A DNA stretch of 64,000 bases from Tolypeutes matacus (taxonomy: Eukaryota > Chordata > Mammalia > Cingulata > Chlamyphoridae): NCBI GenBank assembly GCA_026826555.1, contig JAKSZT010032888.1, positions 641,389-705,388 on the forward strand, read 5' to 3'. A program made the translations under genes and the position numbers. The notes below the pieces were generated by a model. It saw only the letters and a list, made by a program, of their open reading frames with translations, was not told the DNA's origin and searched no databases. Shown here one piece after another: positions 46,380 through 57,710 of this stretch (within the stretch, counting starts at the first letter, position 1; every line of letters starts with the position of its first letter).

Positions 46380-46915
46380 AGGTCAGATGAAGATATTGCT
46401 GCTGTAATAAATTGCCATAAATGTGGTGTCTTAAAACACAAGCTTATTCCATAGAGTTCTGGAGGTCAAAAGTGTGAAATCTGATTCACTGGACTAAATT
46501 CAAGGTGTCAGGAAGGCTGTTCCTTCTGGAGGCTATAGCTATAGGTATAGGGGAGATTTCTTTTCTTGCCCTTTCTAGCTTCTAGAAAAGTAATACTTGG
46601 CTTGTAGCCCCTTCCTCTATCTTCACAGCTAGCAGTATATAATGTCTCTGACCCCTGCTTCTCTCCTTACATCTTTTCTCTGTCTTTGACCCTTTTGCCT
46701 CCCTTTTATAAGATTTCCTTGATTACATTGGACCCACCTTGATAATCTAGGATAATGTAACCACCTCATGATCCTTAACTTCTTCACATTTGAAAAGTCC
46801 CTTTTGCCATTTGAAGTAACACCCTCAGGTACCTTGATTAGGATATAAACATATTCAGGGATCTTATTCAACCTACCCTGAGGGTAAACATTGGGACAGT
46901 CTGTCAGGGAGTGTA
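46380..46915 (+). mobile_element. Ancient mammalian dispersed repeat, family not assigned
   Basis: 'attgctgctgtaataaattgccataaatg', 'gtcttaaaacacaagcttattcc', 'gttctggaggtcaaaagtg', 'gaaaagtcccttttgccatttgaagtaac' form a well-known old mammalian repeat pattern whose name I cannot give with certainty. It begins 40 bp downstream of exon 5. Confidence 0.6.
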
Positions 46916-47781
46916 AAAATATGAGTAGCATTAATTCAGGGTTTGTGATACAAATAAATTAAGATATGGTTTAAATGGTATGTGGCTTGAGGACTTGAGA
47001 TTGTTTAAATATTGCCTTCTCATTCCCTGCCCCCTAATCTCCACCCATACATGAAGGAGCTATACACAAAGGAAAACTAGTAATTGAGAATAGGTTCTAC
47101 AAGATACTCAGGTATGGGACCACACAATAAGCAGAAGGCTGACAAATTGAAACTCCAGAGGAAAATGATAAAGATGATGAGGTGTCATGAGAAATGTTTG
47201 ATGGCATCAGAGAGGTTTAACCTAGAAAAGATTCATGGGGAAATATGAGAATTGCTACATAAAAGAGGAACTCAGTTTAATCTTCCTGATCAGTACAAAT
47301 ATGTGATGAGTATTCACTATATTCCTTTTACATTTCAGGCAATTCATAATGTGGTCTTAATATGGGGCATTTTGTTATTTTCGTTGTACAAAGGAGGAAC
47401 TAAAGGATAGAAAGGATAAGGAGCTTGCTCTGAGTCATAATGCTGTAAATGTTATGGTTGATAATGAAACTCAAGTCTGTCTTATTTATATGCCATTCTC
47501 TTTCCAGTGTACCAAGAACTCTCCCGAATTATAAGCTAAAGAAAAGGTCTGTCTTGATTTTCATCCCTCCAAGTGCCAGAAGCCCTAGGTAGCTTCCAGC
47601 TCTTAAGACACGACAATACTAGTGATACTAGCATAATACTACTGTTTCCTGAGTACGCCAAAAGGAAAGTAATTTATCCTGGGTACATTTCCTTCCATGT
47701 TCCCTTCCTAGAATGAAGCCCTGCATTTTGTGGACAGGCACAAACAATAGAAAGAAAATCAATAAACATTGTCCTTTCTAG
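46916..47781. other. Intron 5 DNA with a possible MIR
   Basis: Positions 47295-47475 ('gatgagtattcactatattccttttacatttcagg...aggaggaactaaaggatag') look like a decayed antisense MIR. Otherwise nothing. Confidence 0.4.
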
Positions 47782-47923
47782 AATTTGGGCAATGGTGCAC
47801 CAAGTTTTCATGAAGAAAACCTCATCTGCAGCACCCTGGACCTCTTCTTTGCTGGAACAGAGACAACTTCTACAATCCTATGCTGGGCTCTACTTTACCT
47901 GGCCATCAACCCAGAAATCCATG
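47782..47923 (+). pseudogene. CYP2J: CYP2J-like exon 6 (I-helix)
   Basis: 142 bp, family length, open: NLGNGAPSFHEENLICSTLD, LFFAGTETTSTILCWALLYL, AINPEIH. The AGTETT oxygen-activation motif of the I-helix is intact. A Cys stands just after (TILCWAL) where CYP2J members I remember have Arg, a CpG-type change. Acceptor CCTTTCTAG|A, donor G|GTAAGC. Confidence 0.93.
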
Positions 47924-48229
47924 GTAAGCATGTTGGTGTTGTGCCTGGAACAGGATGGCTACCTCCCAGAATCTAATGCCCTAAAATTGGGGGCAGAATA
48001 TAACAGGGTAGTATGGAAAGTTTGGATGAACACTCATGAGATGATATGGACTTGAGAACTGGAATATTCTTCAGTTTTTCTGTTGGTTAAGTGATGAGTC
48101 CTCGTAATACAAATCTAACAGAGTCCCTCAAGAACCACATATTTAGTGTGAAATAGTGAAGTCAACTGGCATTTTGACCATTTCCATGAAAAAGCTGTAT
48201 TCTCATGTGCAAATCTAGTTGTGCCTTCA

Positions 48230-48540
48230 ATTGTGGCTTCCCATTGCCTTCTTGATAATGTCCAAACTCCTTAGTCTGGTATATAAAACCCTTTGATGCA
48301 CCTCTTTCTGCCTATCCAGCCTCAACCCACCCACTCTGCATTTTGGCCTCACTAAATTACATGTCAATTCTCATTGCACTGTCCTTATTTATGCTTCTAT
48401 GCCACTATGTGTGATGTTCCTCCTATAAATAATGTACTTCTGCAATTTCCCTACATTGACAACCAGTAGTCTTCTTGAAGAATCTTCTCAAACACTAACT
48501 CCCACATGAGGTTACCCATTCTTCTAGGAAATTACCAGCA
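48230..48540 (+). mobile_element. L2-like LINE 3' fragment
   Basis: 'gataatgtccaaactccttagtctggtatataaaaccc', 'cctatccagcctcaac', 'cacccactctgc', 'cttcttgaagaatcttctcaaacactaactcc' follow the L2 3' end closely. Confidence 0.75.
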
Positions 48541-49014
48541 TTTCTTTTTCTAGGGATGGTTCTAGGTACTTCCATTGCTGTACCAATTGTACAATATTTA
48601 CATTTGTTCCCCACACACCATGCTACATTCAAGGAGAGTGATTGTTGTATTCATTTTTCTTTCTCCAGGTCTCAGAAGAGTTTGAGCACATGGGGACTGG
48701 AAATTGTTAGGGCACAGTTTCTCAAAACCATGGGTAGCAATTTATTAATGGTACATAAAATCAACTTGGTGGATCAAAACCAACATTTCTTTTAAAATAA
48801 AAGTAGAGTAGAAAATATCATGCTCTCCATATACTAAGGATAAGTATGTTCATGAAACTTTTTTTCCTCCATATTTCATGAATGTGCATATAATGTATGT
48901 GTATTTGTGTATATGTTTCATGGGACATGATGTAAAATGCATTTCTAACATTGAGTTACATTTTTTAAAAAATGTTCAAAGCTACTGAGTTAGGATATCA
49001 ATTTTGTTTCATAA
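48541..49014. other. Intron 6 DNA, nothing recognised
   Basis: No gene or nameable repeat. Confidence 0.4.
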
Positions 49015-49360
49015 CAGAGGCTCTAAAATAGCAATAGCTTAAATGACAGTTATTTATCTCTCAGGTGAAAAGTCTGAATGGATTCTGCAGGGTCCTTAGC
49101 ATTCCTTGATCATTCCAACATGTTGCTATGTTGAATCTAGAATGATGTCTTTGCTGGCACTAAGATGGTTTACCATTTGGGCTACCATTCCACCAATTTG
49201 AAAGGGGAAAAGGAGAAAGGAGCACATGCCTTTTCTTTTGAGGGCTTGTGCCAAGTGTTATATATCACATCTGTGCACATTCTATTAGCCAGATTGTTGT
49301 ATTTAGTGGGAAGGTATTCTGGGAAATATAATCTGTAGCTGAATAACCATGCATCCAGTT
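49015..49360. mobile_element. Ancient mammalian dispersed repeat, family not assigned
   Basis: 'caatagcttaaatgacagttatttatctctcaggtgaaaag' to 'attagccagattgttg' and 'gaaggtattctgggaaatataatctgtagctg' resemble an old mammalian repeat of the kind at 10806-11230. Confidence 0.45.
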
Positions 49361-49424
49361 AAAATCTCTATTAACATAGGAAAAAAGAAAACCTTATGTT
49401 GGGGGACAATGAGCATTTCCTATC

Positions 49425-49565
49425 ATAATATTGGGTGCTTACTTACATACATCAGTTCATGCAATTGTCAAAATATCTTTATGATGAAGGTATATTTGTA
49501 CCGTCTACTCAGATGAGGAAACTGGGGCTCAGAGAATTTAAGTTAACTTTGCACAGCATTAATGT
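49425..49565 (-). mobile_element. MIR SINE
   Basis: 'ataatattgggtgcttacttacatac', 'catcagttcatgcaattgtcaaaatatctttatgatgaagg', 'cagatgaggaaactggggctcagagaatttaagttaac'. Clear antisense MIR. Confidence 0.8.
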
Positions 49566-49900
49566 TGTGAAGCAAAGGTTTACATCCAGCATTTTCTTAC
49601 ATCATGGCTTGCTTTACACTCATATATGCCTTCTTGAGAAACTAAGGTTTATAGAGCTTAGAACAATTTCTAGCCCTTTTGATCCTGGTTATTCAAATCC
49701 TTAGCCTACCCAGGATCAGGTAAAATTATGCTCTCTGCAGTTTTCTAAATAAGCCCTTGGAAAGTTTAAGGACCATTTTATTTCTTTGCAACCTGGTTAC
49801 CAATTGGAATACAGCAGATGAGAACTTGGAGACCACCCCTACACCTTTGGAAGGAATTATAGAATTTTTTTTAAAAAAAGAACCTTCTCTTCTTTTCCAG

Positions 49901-50088
49901 AGAAAGTACAAGCTGAGATCTATAGAGTGATCGGCACTTCGCAGCAGCCTAGCATGGCTGACCAAGAGCGCCTGCCCTACACCAATGCCATAGTCCACGA
50001 GGTGCAGAGAATGGCCAACATCATTTGCCTGAACGTGCCCAAGGAAGTGTCGGCCAGTACCACTGTGGCTTGATACAACCTACCCCAG
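49901..50088 (+). pseudogene. CYP2J: CYP2J-like exon 7 (K-helix) with in-frame stop
   Basis: 188 bp, family length. Reads KVQAEIYRVIGTSQQPSMAD, then LPYTNAIVHEVQRMANIICL, NVPKEVSASTTVA, stop, YNLPQ. The K-helix ExxR (EVQR) that holds the haem core together is intact. TGA at 50071-50073 replaces the Gly of the (A)GYHLPK-type segment, so a product would end before the haem-binding Cys. Acceptor CTTTTCCAG|A, donor CAG|GTAATC. Confidence 0.94.
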
Positions 50089-50327
50089 GTAATCAGGGAT
50101 TCCCCAGACTTTGAAGCCCATCTTTTCTGTAACCTGAACTTGTAAAGTGGCATGTAATCTTATCTGAAGGAATCACATGAATGGGGAGAGAGATCTTTTA
50201 CCTGGTAAAATATTATTTTTCTTTTGCCAATTATGAATTTTAAAACAGTAGTTCAACTAGATGTTAATAGATTTTGGTGGGGATAGGGGATTTCTCAGTC
50301 CAATAACTTTAGGGCAAGAAGCCCTGT

Positions 50328-53272
50328 GTGAAAATTCACAAATATTTGGAGATTAAATAATACACTTTTAAATAATGGGTGGGTCAAAGAAGAAATTTTA
50401 AGATATATCAATAAATATCTTGAGATGAATGATGAGAACACAACATTTCAGAACCTATGGGATGAAGCAAAGGCAGTGCTGAGAGGAAAATTTATGGCCC
50501 TCAATGCTTACATTAAAAAAGAATAAAGAGCTAAAATCAATGACCTAACTAAACAACTGGAGGAACTATAAAAAGAACAGTAAACTATTCCCAAAGCAAA
50601 TAGGAGGAATGAAATAACAAAGATCAGAGGAGAAATAAATGAAATTGAGAACAAAAAAACAATAGAGAGAATTAAAGCCAAAACTTGGTTCTTTGAGGTT
50701 AACAAAATCAACAAACTCTCAGCTAGACTGACAAAGAAAAGGAGAGAAAAGATGCAAATAAATAAAATAAAATATGAAAATGAGCCATTACTACTGACCC
50801 CACAGAAATAAAAGAGATCATAAGAGGATACTATGGACAAATGTATGCCAACAAACTAGACAACCTAGATGAAATGGAAAAATTCCTAGGAATGTACAAA
50901 CAACCTACACTGACCCTAAAAGAAATAGAAGACCTCAAAAAACCAACCACAAGTAAAGGGATTGAAATAGTCATCAAACAACTCCCCAAAATAAAAAGCC
51001 TAGGACCAGATGGTTTCAGAGGTGAATTCTACAAACATTCAAAGAAGATTTAATACCAATCTTACCCAAGCTCTTTCAAAAATTGAACAAGTAGGAATGC
51101 TACCAAACTCATTCTGTGAAGCCAGTATCACCCTAATACCAAGCCAGAAAAAGATAACACACACAAAAAAAGAAATTTACAGACCCATTTCCCTAATGAA
51201 TATGGATGCAAAAATCTTCAACAAAATACATACTAATTGAATCTAAAAAAGAGATTAAAAGAATTATGCACCATGATCAACTGGGTTTTATACCAAGCAT
51301 GTAAAGGTGTTTCAACAAAAGAAAATCAATCAGCATAATACACAACATTAATAAATCAAAGAAGAAAAACCACATGATCCTATCAATTGATGCACAAAAT
51401 GCATTTGACAAAATACAGCAAACTTTCTTGACAAAAATTCTACAAAAGATAAGAATTGAAAGAAACTTTTCAATGTGATAAAGACCATATATGAAAAACC
51501 CACAGCTAACATTATCCTCAATGGTGAAAGACTGAAAGCTTTCCCATTGAGATCATGGACAAGACAGGGATGCCACTGTTACCACTGTTGTTCAGCATAG
51601 TGCTACGGGTTCTAGCTAGAGCAATCCGGCAAGAAAAAGAAATAAAAGCATTCAAATCAGAAAAGAAGAAGTAAAACTTTCACTATTTGCAGAAGACATG
51701 ATCCTATACCTAGAAAGGCCTGAAAAATCTACCACAAAGCTGCTAGAGTTAATAAATGATTTCAATAGAGTGTCAGAATGCAAAAGCAATACACAAAAAT
51801 CAGTGGTGTTTCTGTACATTGGTGATGTTCAATCTAAGGAGGAAGTCAGGGAAAAATTCTGTTTACAATAACAACTAAAATAACCAAATATTTAGGAATA
51901 AACTTAACCAAAGATATAAATAAATTGTATTCAAGAAACTACAATGCACTGCTAAAAGTAATTTTAAAAATCTTAAATAATTGGAAGAATATTCCATGCT
52001 CATGGATTGGAAGACTAAATATCATTATGATGTCAGTTCTACCCAAATTGATATACAGATTCAATGCAAGCCCCCCGCCCCAAATTCCACCAGCATTTTT
52101 TTAAAACATGGACAACACAATTACCAAATGTATTTGAAAGGGTAAGGGGCACCGAATAACCAGAAACATCTTAAAAAAGAAAAGCAGAGTAGGAGTACTT
52201 TCACTTCCAGGCTTCAAATCATATTACCTAGCTACAGTTGTAAAAACAGCATAGTACTGGCATAAAGGTAGACACATAGACCAATGGAACCAAATTGATC
52301 CAAAAAGCTCCTAGAAAAAAATGTAAGAAAACATCTTCCTGGTGGTAGGTGGTACATTCTTAAACCTTACACCAAAAACATGAGCAATGAAAGAACACAT
52401 GGATAAATGAGACCTCCTCAAACTTAAACACTTTTGTGATTCAAAGGACTTCATCAAGAATGTGAAAAGAGAGCCCACTCAATGAGAGAAAATATTTGGA
52501 AACCACATATCCAATAAGGGTTTGATTTCCATTCTATATAAAGAGATCATACAACTCAACAATAAAAGAGCAAGAGATTTAATTTTAAAATGGGCAAAAG
52601 ACTTAAATAGTCATTTCTCCAAAGAGGAAATACATATGGCCCAAAGACACTTGAAAAAATGTTCAATATCAGTAGGTATTAGGGAAATAGAAATCAAAAC
52701 TACAATGTGATATCATTCTTACACGTAGAATGTACTTTATTTAAAAAACAAAAAACAGAAGAAAATAAGTGCTGGAGAGAATGTGGAGAAATAGGAATAT
52801 TCCTTCACTGTTAGTGGGATTGTAAAATGGTGCAGTCTCTGTGTAAGACAGTTTGGTGGTTTATCAGGAAGCTAAATATAGAACTGTTATATGATACAGC
52901 AATAACTCTACTAGGAATATATCCAGAAGAACTGAAAACTGTGACACGAACAGACATCTGCACAGCGATGTTCATAAGAGCATTAATTCATAATTGCCAA
53001 AAGATGGAAACAATCCAAGTGTCCATCAACCAATGAATATGTAAACAAAATGTACTGTGTTAATAACAGGGGGTTATGGAAAAAATATGCCAAATGTACA
53101 CTATGGTCCATAGTTAGTGGTAATGGTGTGATGAAATTATCTCCTAGTTTGTATCATATGTTCCACAATGATGTGTGGTATGTTGGTAAAGGGTTGTTGT
53201 ATGGGAATTCTACAAATGTGTATGATTGTTTTGTAAGTTCACAACTTCTGTAATAAAAATATGTTTAAAAGT
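50328..53272 (+). mobile_element. 5'-truncated L1 with short 3' UTR, in intron 7
   Basis: Sense L1 from the ORF2 linker ('gatgaagcaaaggcagtgctgagagg' near 50461), through RT (KSLGPDGF near 50995-51015; 'aaatgcatttgacaaaatac' near 51395; an altered catalytic box FAED near 51687-51698), to the C-terminal region ([17 protein letters not shown] near 52660-52710). The ORF2 end is followed by an ordinary L1MA-like 3' UTR ('ctatggtccatagttagtgg', 'aagttcacaacttctgtaataaaaat') and a short A tail. Unlike the L1 at 15958-25361 it lacks the long 3' tail, so it belongs to another, older lineage. Full of stops. Confidence 0.9.
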
Positions 53273-53284
53273 GATCACTTAAAA

Positions 53285-53436
53285 TGTTTTAGTCCTCTAA
53301 TAACTCTTTGTTATCACCATGTTTTAGATTAGGAAATTGAGGTTCAGAGAAATTAAGTAGCTTGCCCAAGGTCTCTTAGCTACCAAGAAAGAGATTTGGG
53401 ATCCAGAACAAGGTCTGTTTTGATTCCAAGACATTA
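53285..53436 (-). mobile_element. MIR SINE
   Basis: 'tcaccatgttttagattaggaaattgaggttcagagaaattaagtagcttgcccaaggtctcttagctacc' is a classic antisense MIR. Confidence 0.85.
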
Positions 53437-53620
53437 AATCTATATATCTATATCTATATTTGTATCTCTCTCTCTCTCTATCTATCTCTATCTATCTCTA
53501 TCTCTATCTCTATCTCTATCTCTATCTCTATCTCTATCTCTATCTCTATCTCTATCTCTATCTCTATCTCTATCATCTCTATCTCTATCTATATCTATAT
53601 CTATCTATATCTATCCACAT
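53437..53620. repeat. (TCTATC)n hexanucleotide microsatellite
   Basis: About 180 bp of CT/CTAT units. The centre (about 53490-53575) is a nearly perfect TCTATC array, with TATCTA and CTCT variants at both ends. Length-variable in any population, and a likely place for assembly error. Confidence 0.95.
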
Positions 53621-54265
53621 AAAATTTTGTATTATACTATGTTGCTTCCACAAGAGTTGCTTTCCTTTGACTTTAAAAGAGTGCCCCACTAATTTTTCCC
53701 AATTGGTCCATCTTAAATACTCCCTATCCTCACAAGGAATTCTGATTTCTATTCCCTCTCCACTAGTCTTGACCCATAAAGGCAGCTCTCCTGTGCCCCC
53801 CTCATATCCTATTTCCAAATGAAACATTCTCATTTCCTCCCCTTGCTTTCTTACCACCTTGATCAGCAACCATGGGTCCATTCTAGTTTGTCAAAGTCCC
53901 TCTGAATGTATCTTACAAAGGGATGGCATCAAGTGGCAAAACCAGAGAAGCTTCCTTTTACACCTTGGTCACCCTTTAGTCACTGTTTGGTCTCTGTCCT
54001 TGGAGAGCTAGGAAGAAGATTTCACCAATTACCTCACTGATTGGCCATCTTGTGGGTGAAAGTAATGGTATAATTCCAGGTACCGTTTGCAAATTTCTGG
54101 CAGTTTCCTGGACTCTAGGGAAGCAGCCCAGATCACAGAATGCTTCTACCTCTGACTGTAGCATCAACTTTAAATGTGAAAGTTTCTCAGCCTGGGAGCT
54201 TAGAAATCTAATTGACTGTATGATAGGTGTGAGGAACTAGGGCTTTAGTAAACAAAGCTTTGCCT
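53621..54265. other. Intron 7 DNA, nothing recognised
   Basis: No named repeat and no gene. The open frame across the microsatellite is an artefact. Confidence 0.45.
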
Positions 54266-54269
54266 CCTC

Positions 54270-54395
54270 CCCTAAGGTATGTTTTTTAACCTCTCAGAGC
54301 TTCAATTTCTTCATCTGGAATGTGAATGAGGAGGTAGAAAGAGATTATGTATCAGAACACTTAACCTACTGCTTAATGTAGAGAGAAGAAAAAAA
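54270..54395 (+). mobile_element. MIR fragment
   Basis: 'tttttaacctctcagagcttcaatttcttcatctggaatgtgaatgagg' is the sense MIR centre. Confidence 0.65.
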
Positions 54396-54690
54396 TAGTA
54401 GGTATGGTTCCCTATTCATTCAAAAAGTATTCATTAAGCACTAATGTGCTCAGATCTTGAGAAAAAAACTAAACCAAAAAAACCAGGGTAACAATCACAG
54501 AAGAATATGATTATTAGCCATGATAAATGCCCAAAGGAGAAGCTCATGGGATGCAGATTAACTGGAGCAAGAGTAGTCTGAAAAGGCCTCCCAGAGAACG
54601 TGATGTGTGAGCTGATGATTAAAGGAGATCAAGAATTAGCTCTGTGTAGAAATGGGGAGGAAGAACATTCCAGAAAGGGCCCAAAGTATT

Positions 54691-54704
54691 TAAAAAGGCC
54701 TTGA
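54691..54704. repeat. Target-site duplication of L1-tail insertion, left copy
   Basis: TAAAAAGGCCTTGA; the right copy at 55489-55502 is TAAAAAGGCTTTGA, one C/T difference. Confidence 0.85.
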
Positions 54705-55488
54705 CTTTGCTTCCCCTCTATTTAACCTATAGTTAGTACTAGAGTTGATAGTTGTATGTCCAAGAGACTTAAATCTTTGGGCTGTCCATGTGCCATTTGG
54801 GCCCTGAATCTCAACACTTGCAGTGTCTACTCTCTGGTTCATTGGACTCACCAAGGACAACTAACAAGGAGATGATGACTGACAACAACTATCTCAATGA
54901 ACAGAGAGAGTCTGCAACTGCAAGCAAGAAAGTCACATCCATCTGCCCCATAGGATCTAAGCCCCATCTCAGTTAGAGGTAGAGTGGGCATCACCATCAC
55001 AGAATCCTCAGGACTGATAGACTAGAGTAGACTTACAGTTGTTCTACTGTAAAATTGTTGTGACTCTAGCAGTGGAAGAATTTTTGTCATGGATGTAGAA
55101 GCAGTTGTCACTGGAGGTTCTGCAGGAGGGAGATGGAAAAATAGGTGTAATTTGGGAGAATTTTTCGTATTTGGAAGTTATCCTGAATGACGTTGCAATG
55201 ACAGATGCAGGCCGTTGTATATCTTGTAATAACTTGCAGAAAGGTGCAAGAGAAAAGGTATGAACTACAATGTAGACTATAATCATTGCTTAGTGGCAAT
55301 GCTCCAAGATGTGTTCATCAATTGTGGCAAATGTACCACACTAATGAAGGATGTTGTTGATGTGGGAAAGTATGGGGTGGAGAGTGGGGCATGTGGGAAT
55401 CCCCTATGTTTTCTGTGTGGTATTTATGTAATCTAAGTTTCTTTTTTTGAAAAGAGAATAGAAAAGTATACTGAAAAAAAATTTTAAA
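54705..55488 (+). mobile_element. L1 3'-tail insertion, 5'-truncated, sense
   Basis: 784 bp from 'ctttgcttcccctctatttaacc' (matching about 205 in the copy at 1-957) to the A-rich end at 55470-55488. It is flanked by a 14-bp target duplication, so the 3' tail alone behaves as an independent L1-type insertion. No open frame of the kind in copies A-C. Confidence 0.88.
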
Positions 55489-55502
55489 TAAAAAGGCTTT
55501 GA
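55489..55502. repeat. Target-site duplication of L1-tail insertion, right copy
   Basis: TAAAAAGGCTTTGA, see 54691-54704. Confidence 0.85.
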
Positions 55503-56060
55503 AATGAGGGGCAAAATGGCATGTTTGAGAAACTGAAGGAAGACCACTGTAGTAGGAATGCAGGGAGGAAAAGGAAATGGCCCAGTTAGGGTTCAGATGG
55601 TGGGTCTTTAACCTACAATTACTGGAAGCTCTGCAAGGGTTTCAGTTCCTCTTGTTAGTAGGTTGGTGGGTGTGGAATGATGAAATCATTTTCAAGGCTC
55701 ACTCTGCTTTCAGGTTGCATAACAGATTGAAAGGGGCAAGAGAGGGTGTAGGGCAGAGTTGGGCATATGCTATAGTATTATAGACAAGCAAGATGGCTTG
55801 TCTAGGGTGGCAGGATTGGACATGGAATTGAGGTGAAAGAATCAAGAGAAATTTAGGGGATAAAGTTGACCTTTCTTCGTGATGGATTTGATAAAGGCAA
55901 AGTGAGCATAAGAGAGGCATTAAGGCTGTCTCCTGGGTTTGTTGCTTGCATATTAGGATGGAAAATGATGATTTTCACTGCACTGCATGATTCTATTTTT
56001 AACCCACTGTGTGGGTGGGGTCACTTGCTATTGAAGGCAATGAAGGGAGGAGAATGGGAA

Positions 56061-56475
56061 AAGGAATGAATGAGAAATATTTTACATTTGTGAACTGGCA
56101 CACTGAATAGCTGCTTGATATTGGTAAAATGCTGACTGGACAGTTGTTCCATTGCCTTGCTGCTGCATATTCATCCCTCCCCAAGTCCTAGGCTGACCTG
56201 TCCCTGTATAGGGAAATCCGCATCACACTCAAGAATAACCATTCTGCCATGATAAAATTCCCAACAGGCAGTTATGATCCACACTGTCAACTGTCCCATG
56301 GCCAAGAACAGGATCCTGGAGGAGGGAAGGGGAAGCTCAGTAGATGATGGGTTTGGGAGGGCAGAAGACTTCAGGGTGTAGTCAAGCCTGGCATTGGAGC
56401 CCAAGCACTCACGCTAGCTGCACAGGCTTGTTGCAAATGTCAAGCCTTGCCTGAAGTCTTTGCTGTCTGCTCTAG
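56061..56475. other. Intron 7 3' part, nothing recognised
   Basis: No repeat named. A pyrimidine stretch ending TGCTCTAG leads into exon 8. Confidence 0.45.
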
Positions 56476-56614
56476 GGAAACATAATCCTGACCAATCTGA
56501 CTGCACTGCACAGGGACCCTTCAGAGTGGGCCACCCCAGACACGTTCAATCCAGAGCATTTTCTGGTGAATGGAGAGTTTAAAAAAAGGGAATCCTTTCT
56601 GCCTTTCTCAATGG
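56476..56614 (+). pseudogene. CYP2J: CYP2J-like exon 8
   Basis: 139 bp, open in phase: [47 protein letters not shown]. Length agrees with the one-residue-shorter loop I remember for CYP2J compared with CYP2C. It carries the PERF-like region (PDTFNPEHF) and the first residues of the haem loop (FSMG). Acceptor CTCTAG|G, donor ATGG|GTGAGC. Confidence 0.93.
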
Positions 56615-57545
56615 GTGAGCTGTCATAAATGAGCATGAGGGTTCAGAGTTCCTCTTTCAGGCCTCCCCTGCTATTCTCCTGAAGTCCTTTGCTTTAGTTG
56701 GAATGTCTCCATTTGGTCCCACCCATTGTGACTCTGTCTTGCAGGTGGTGGCAGCCTCTGGATGCCCTGGGCTGGGCATTTCTTCAGACTGCTCCTTACC
56801 TCCTGAGCCTTCCCTGCCTCTGATGGGGATTTCAGTTTTGTGTTGTTCTGTCTGGAGCATGGGGAGCAGAAACCCAGACCCTGGCTTTTGCTCACACACA
56901 AGTTTGGTCACCTGCCATCTTACAAGGTTTTTTAAATGCTTCATGTTCCTTTTAAGGACCAGCCCACTTACACAGACATTGACTCGATGTATAATAAAGA
57001 GGTGGGAGGGGGCCAGGGAAAGGAGCTATTAAGGGTGTCAGGCAGTGACTGTAAATGTCATAGGCTTAACCAGGTCTGGTTCTCTCTATAGTCCCTGAAA
57101 AGGACCTTTTGCTTTTTTAAAAATTTATTTACCTTTTTAAAATTTAGTTAATTATTTAATTCGTACACAAATTGAAAGGTACAAATGAGAATGTAGTAAA
57201 AACTGTTACCCATCAAGCATTCAGCCCAGAGGATATGACAAAGAATAAAATAGAAAAAATAAATCTGTCTTCATGGAGTTTATGTTCTAGTGTAACTTTC
57301 CAAAGTTTAAGTTACTATCACCAGTTTAGAGATAATGAAACTAAGTATATAGGGTTAAGTATGGCAACCAAGGTCATAAAACTTCTACATGGCAGTCCTA
57401 AGACTCAATGCCAAAAACTTTGTCAAAAGACAAAGGCTGTGCTCTTTCTGGTTCTATCTCCTAAAAATGTCTGAATGATGCACAGAGCCCACAGTGTGGA
57501 ATGCATACCGCATCATTCTTGTCATTAATGATGATTATCAGTCAT
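56615..57545. other. Intron 8 DNA, nothing clearly recognised
   Basis: 57110-57250 ('tttatttacctttttaaaatttag...gaaaggtacaaatgagaatg') may be LINE debris. No gene. Confidence 0.4.
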
Positions 57546-57554
57546 TTAAATTAA

Positions 57555-57710
57555 AATATACATCATATTATGAAACATTTTCATTTTGCTGATTTTGACA
57601 TGAAGGCTCAGAGAGAAAGGAAGGAACTGAAATTGGAAGCCAAGGCAGTATGACTCCAAAGACCATGCCTTCCATCTGTGCTGCACTGCCCTAAGGTTAT
57701 CTGGGCTGAT
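57555..57710 (-). mobile_element. MIR-like fragment
   Basis: 'gacatgaaggctcagagagaaaggaaggaactgaaattggaagccaaggcagtatgactcc' fits the antisense MIR end, diverged. Confidence 0.6.

Larger units (their letters stand above)
54410..56060 (+). mobile_element. Ancient dispersed repeat split by an L1-tail insertion
   Basis: 54410-54690 and 55503-56060 are two halves of one old repeat. The left half has 'attcattcaaaaagtattcattaagcac' and 'gaggaagaacattccagaaagggc'. The right half has 'tacaattactggaagctctgc', 'ttcaaggctcactctgctttcagg', 'gcattaaggctgtctcctgggttt'. Same family as 45420-46060, interrupted by the insertion at 54705-55488. Confidence 0.55.

Noticed and set aside
50071..50073. In-frame TGA in P450 exon 7 as a possible selenocysteine codon
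   Set aside because: P450s are not selenoproteins, no SECIS-like hairpin was noticed in the 3' flank, and independent frameshifts exist in exons 2 and 3.
53437..53620. CRISPR-like or regularly spaced array
   Set aside because: Uninterrupted microsatellite without spacers, in a mammalian genome.
53460..53822. 120-codon frame rich in Leu-Tyr and Ser-Ile repeats
   Set aside because: Translation of the TCTATC microsatellite, not a protein.
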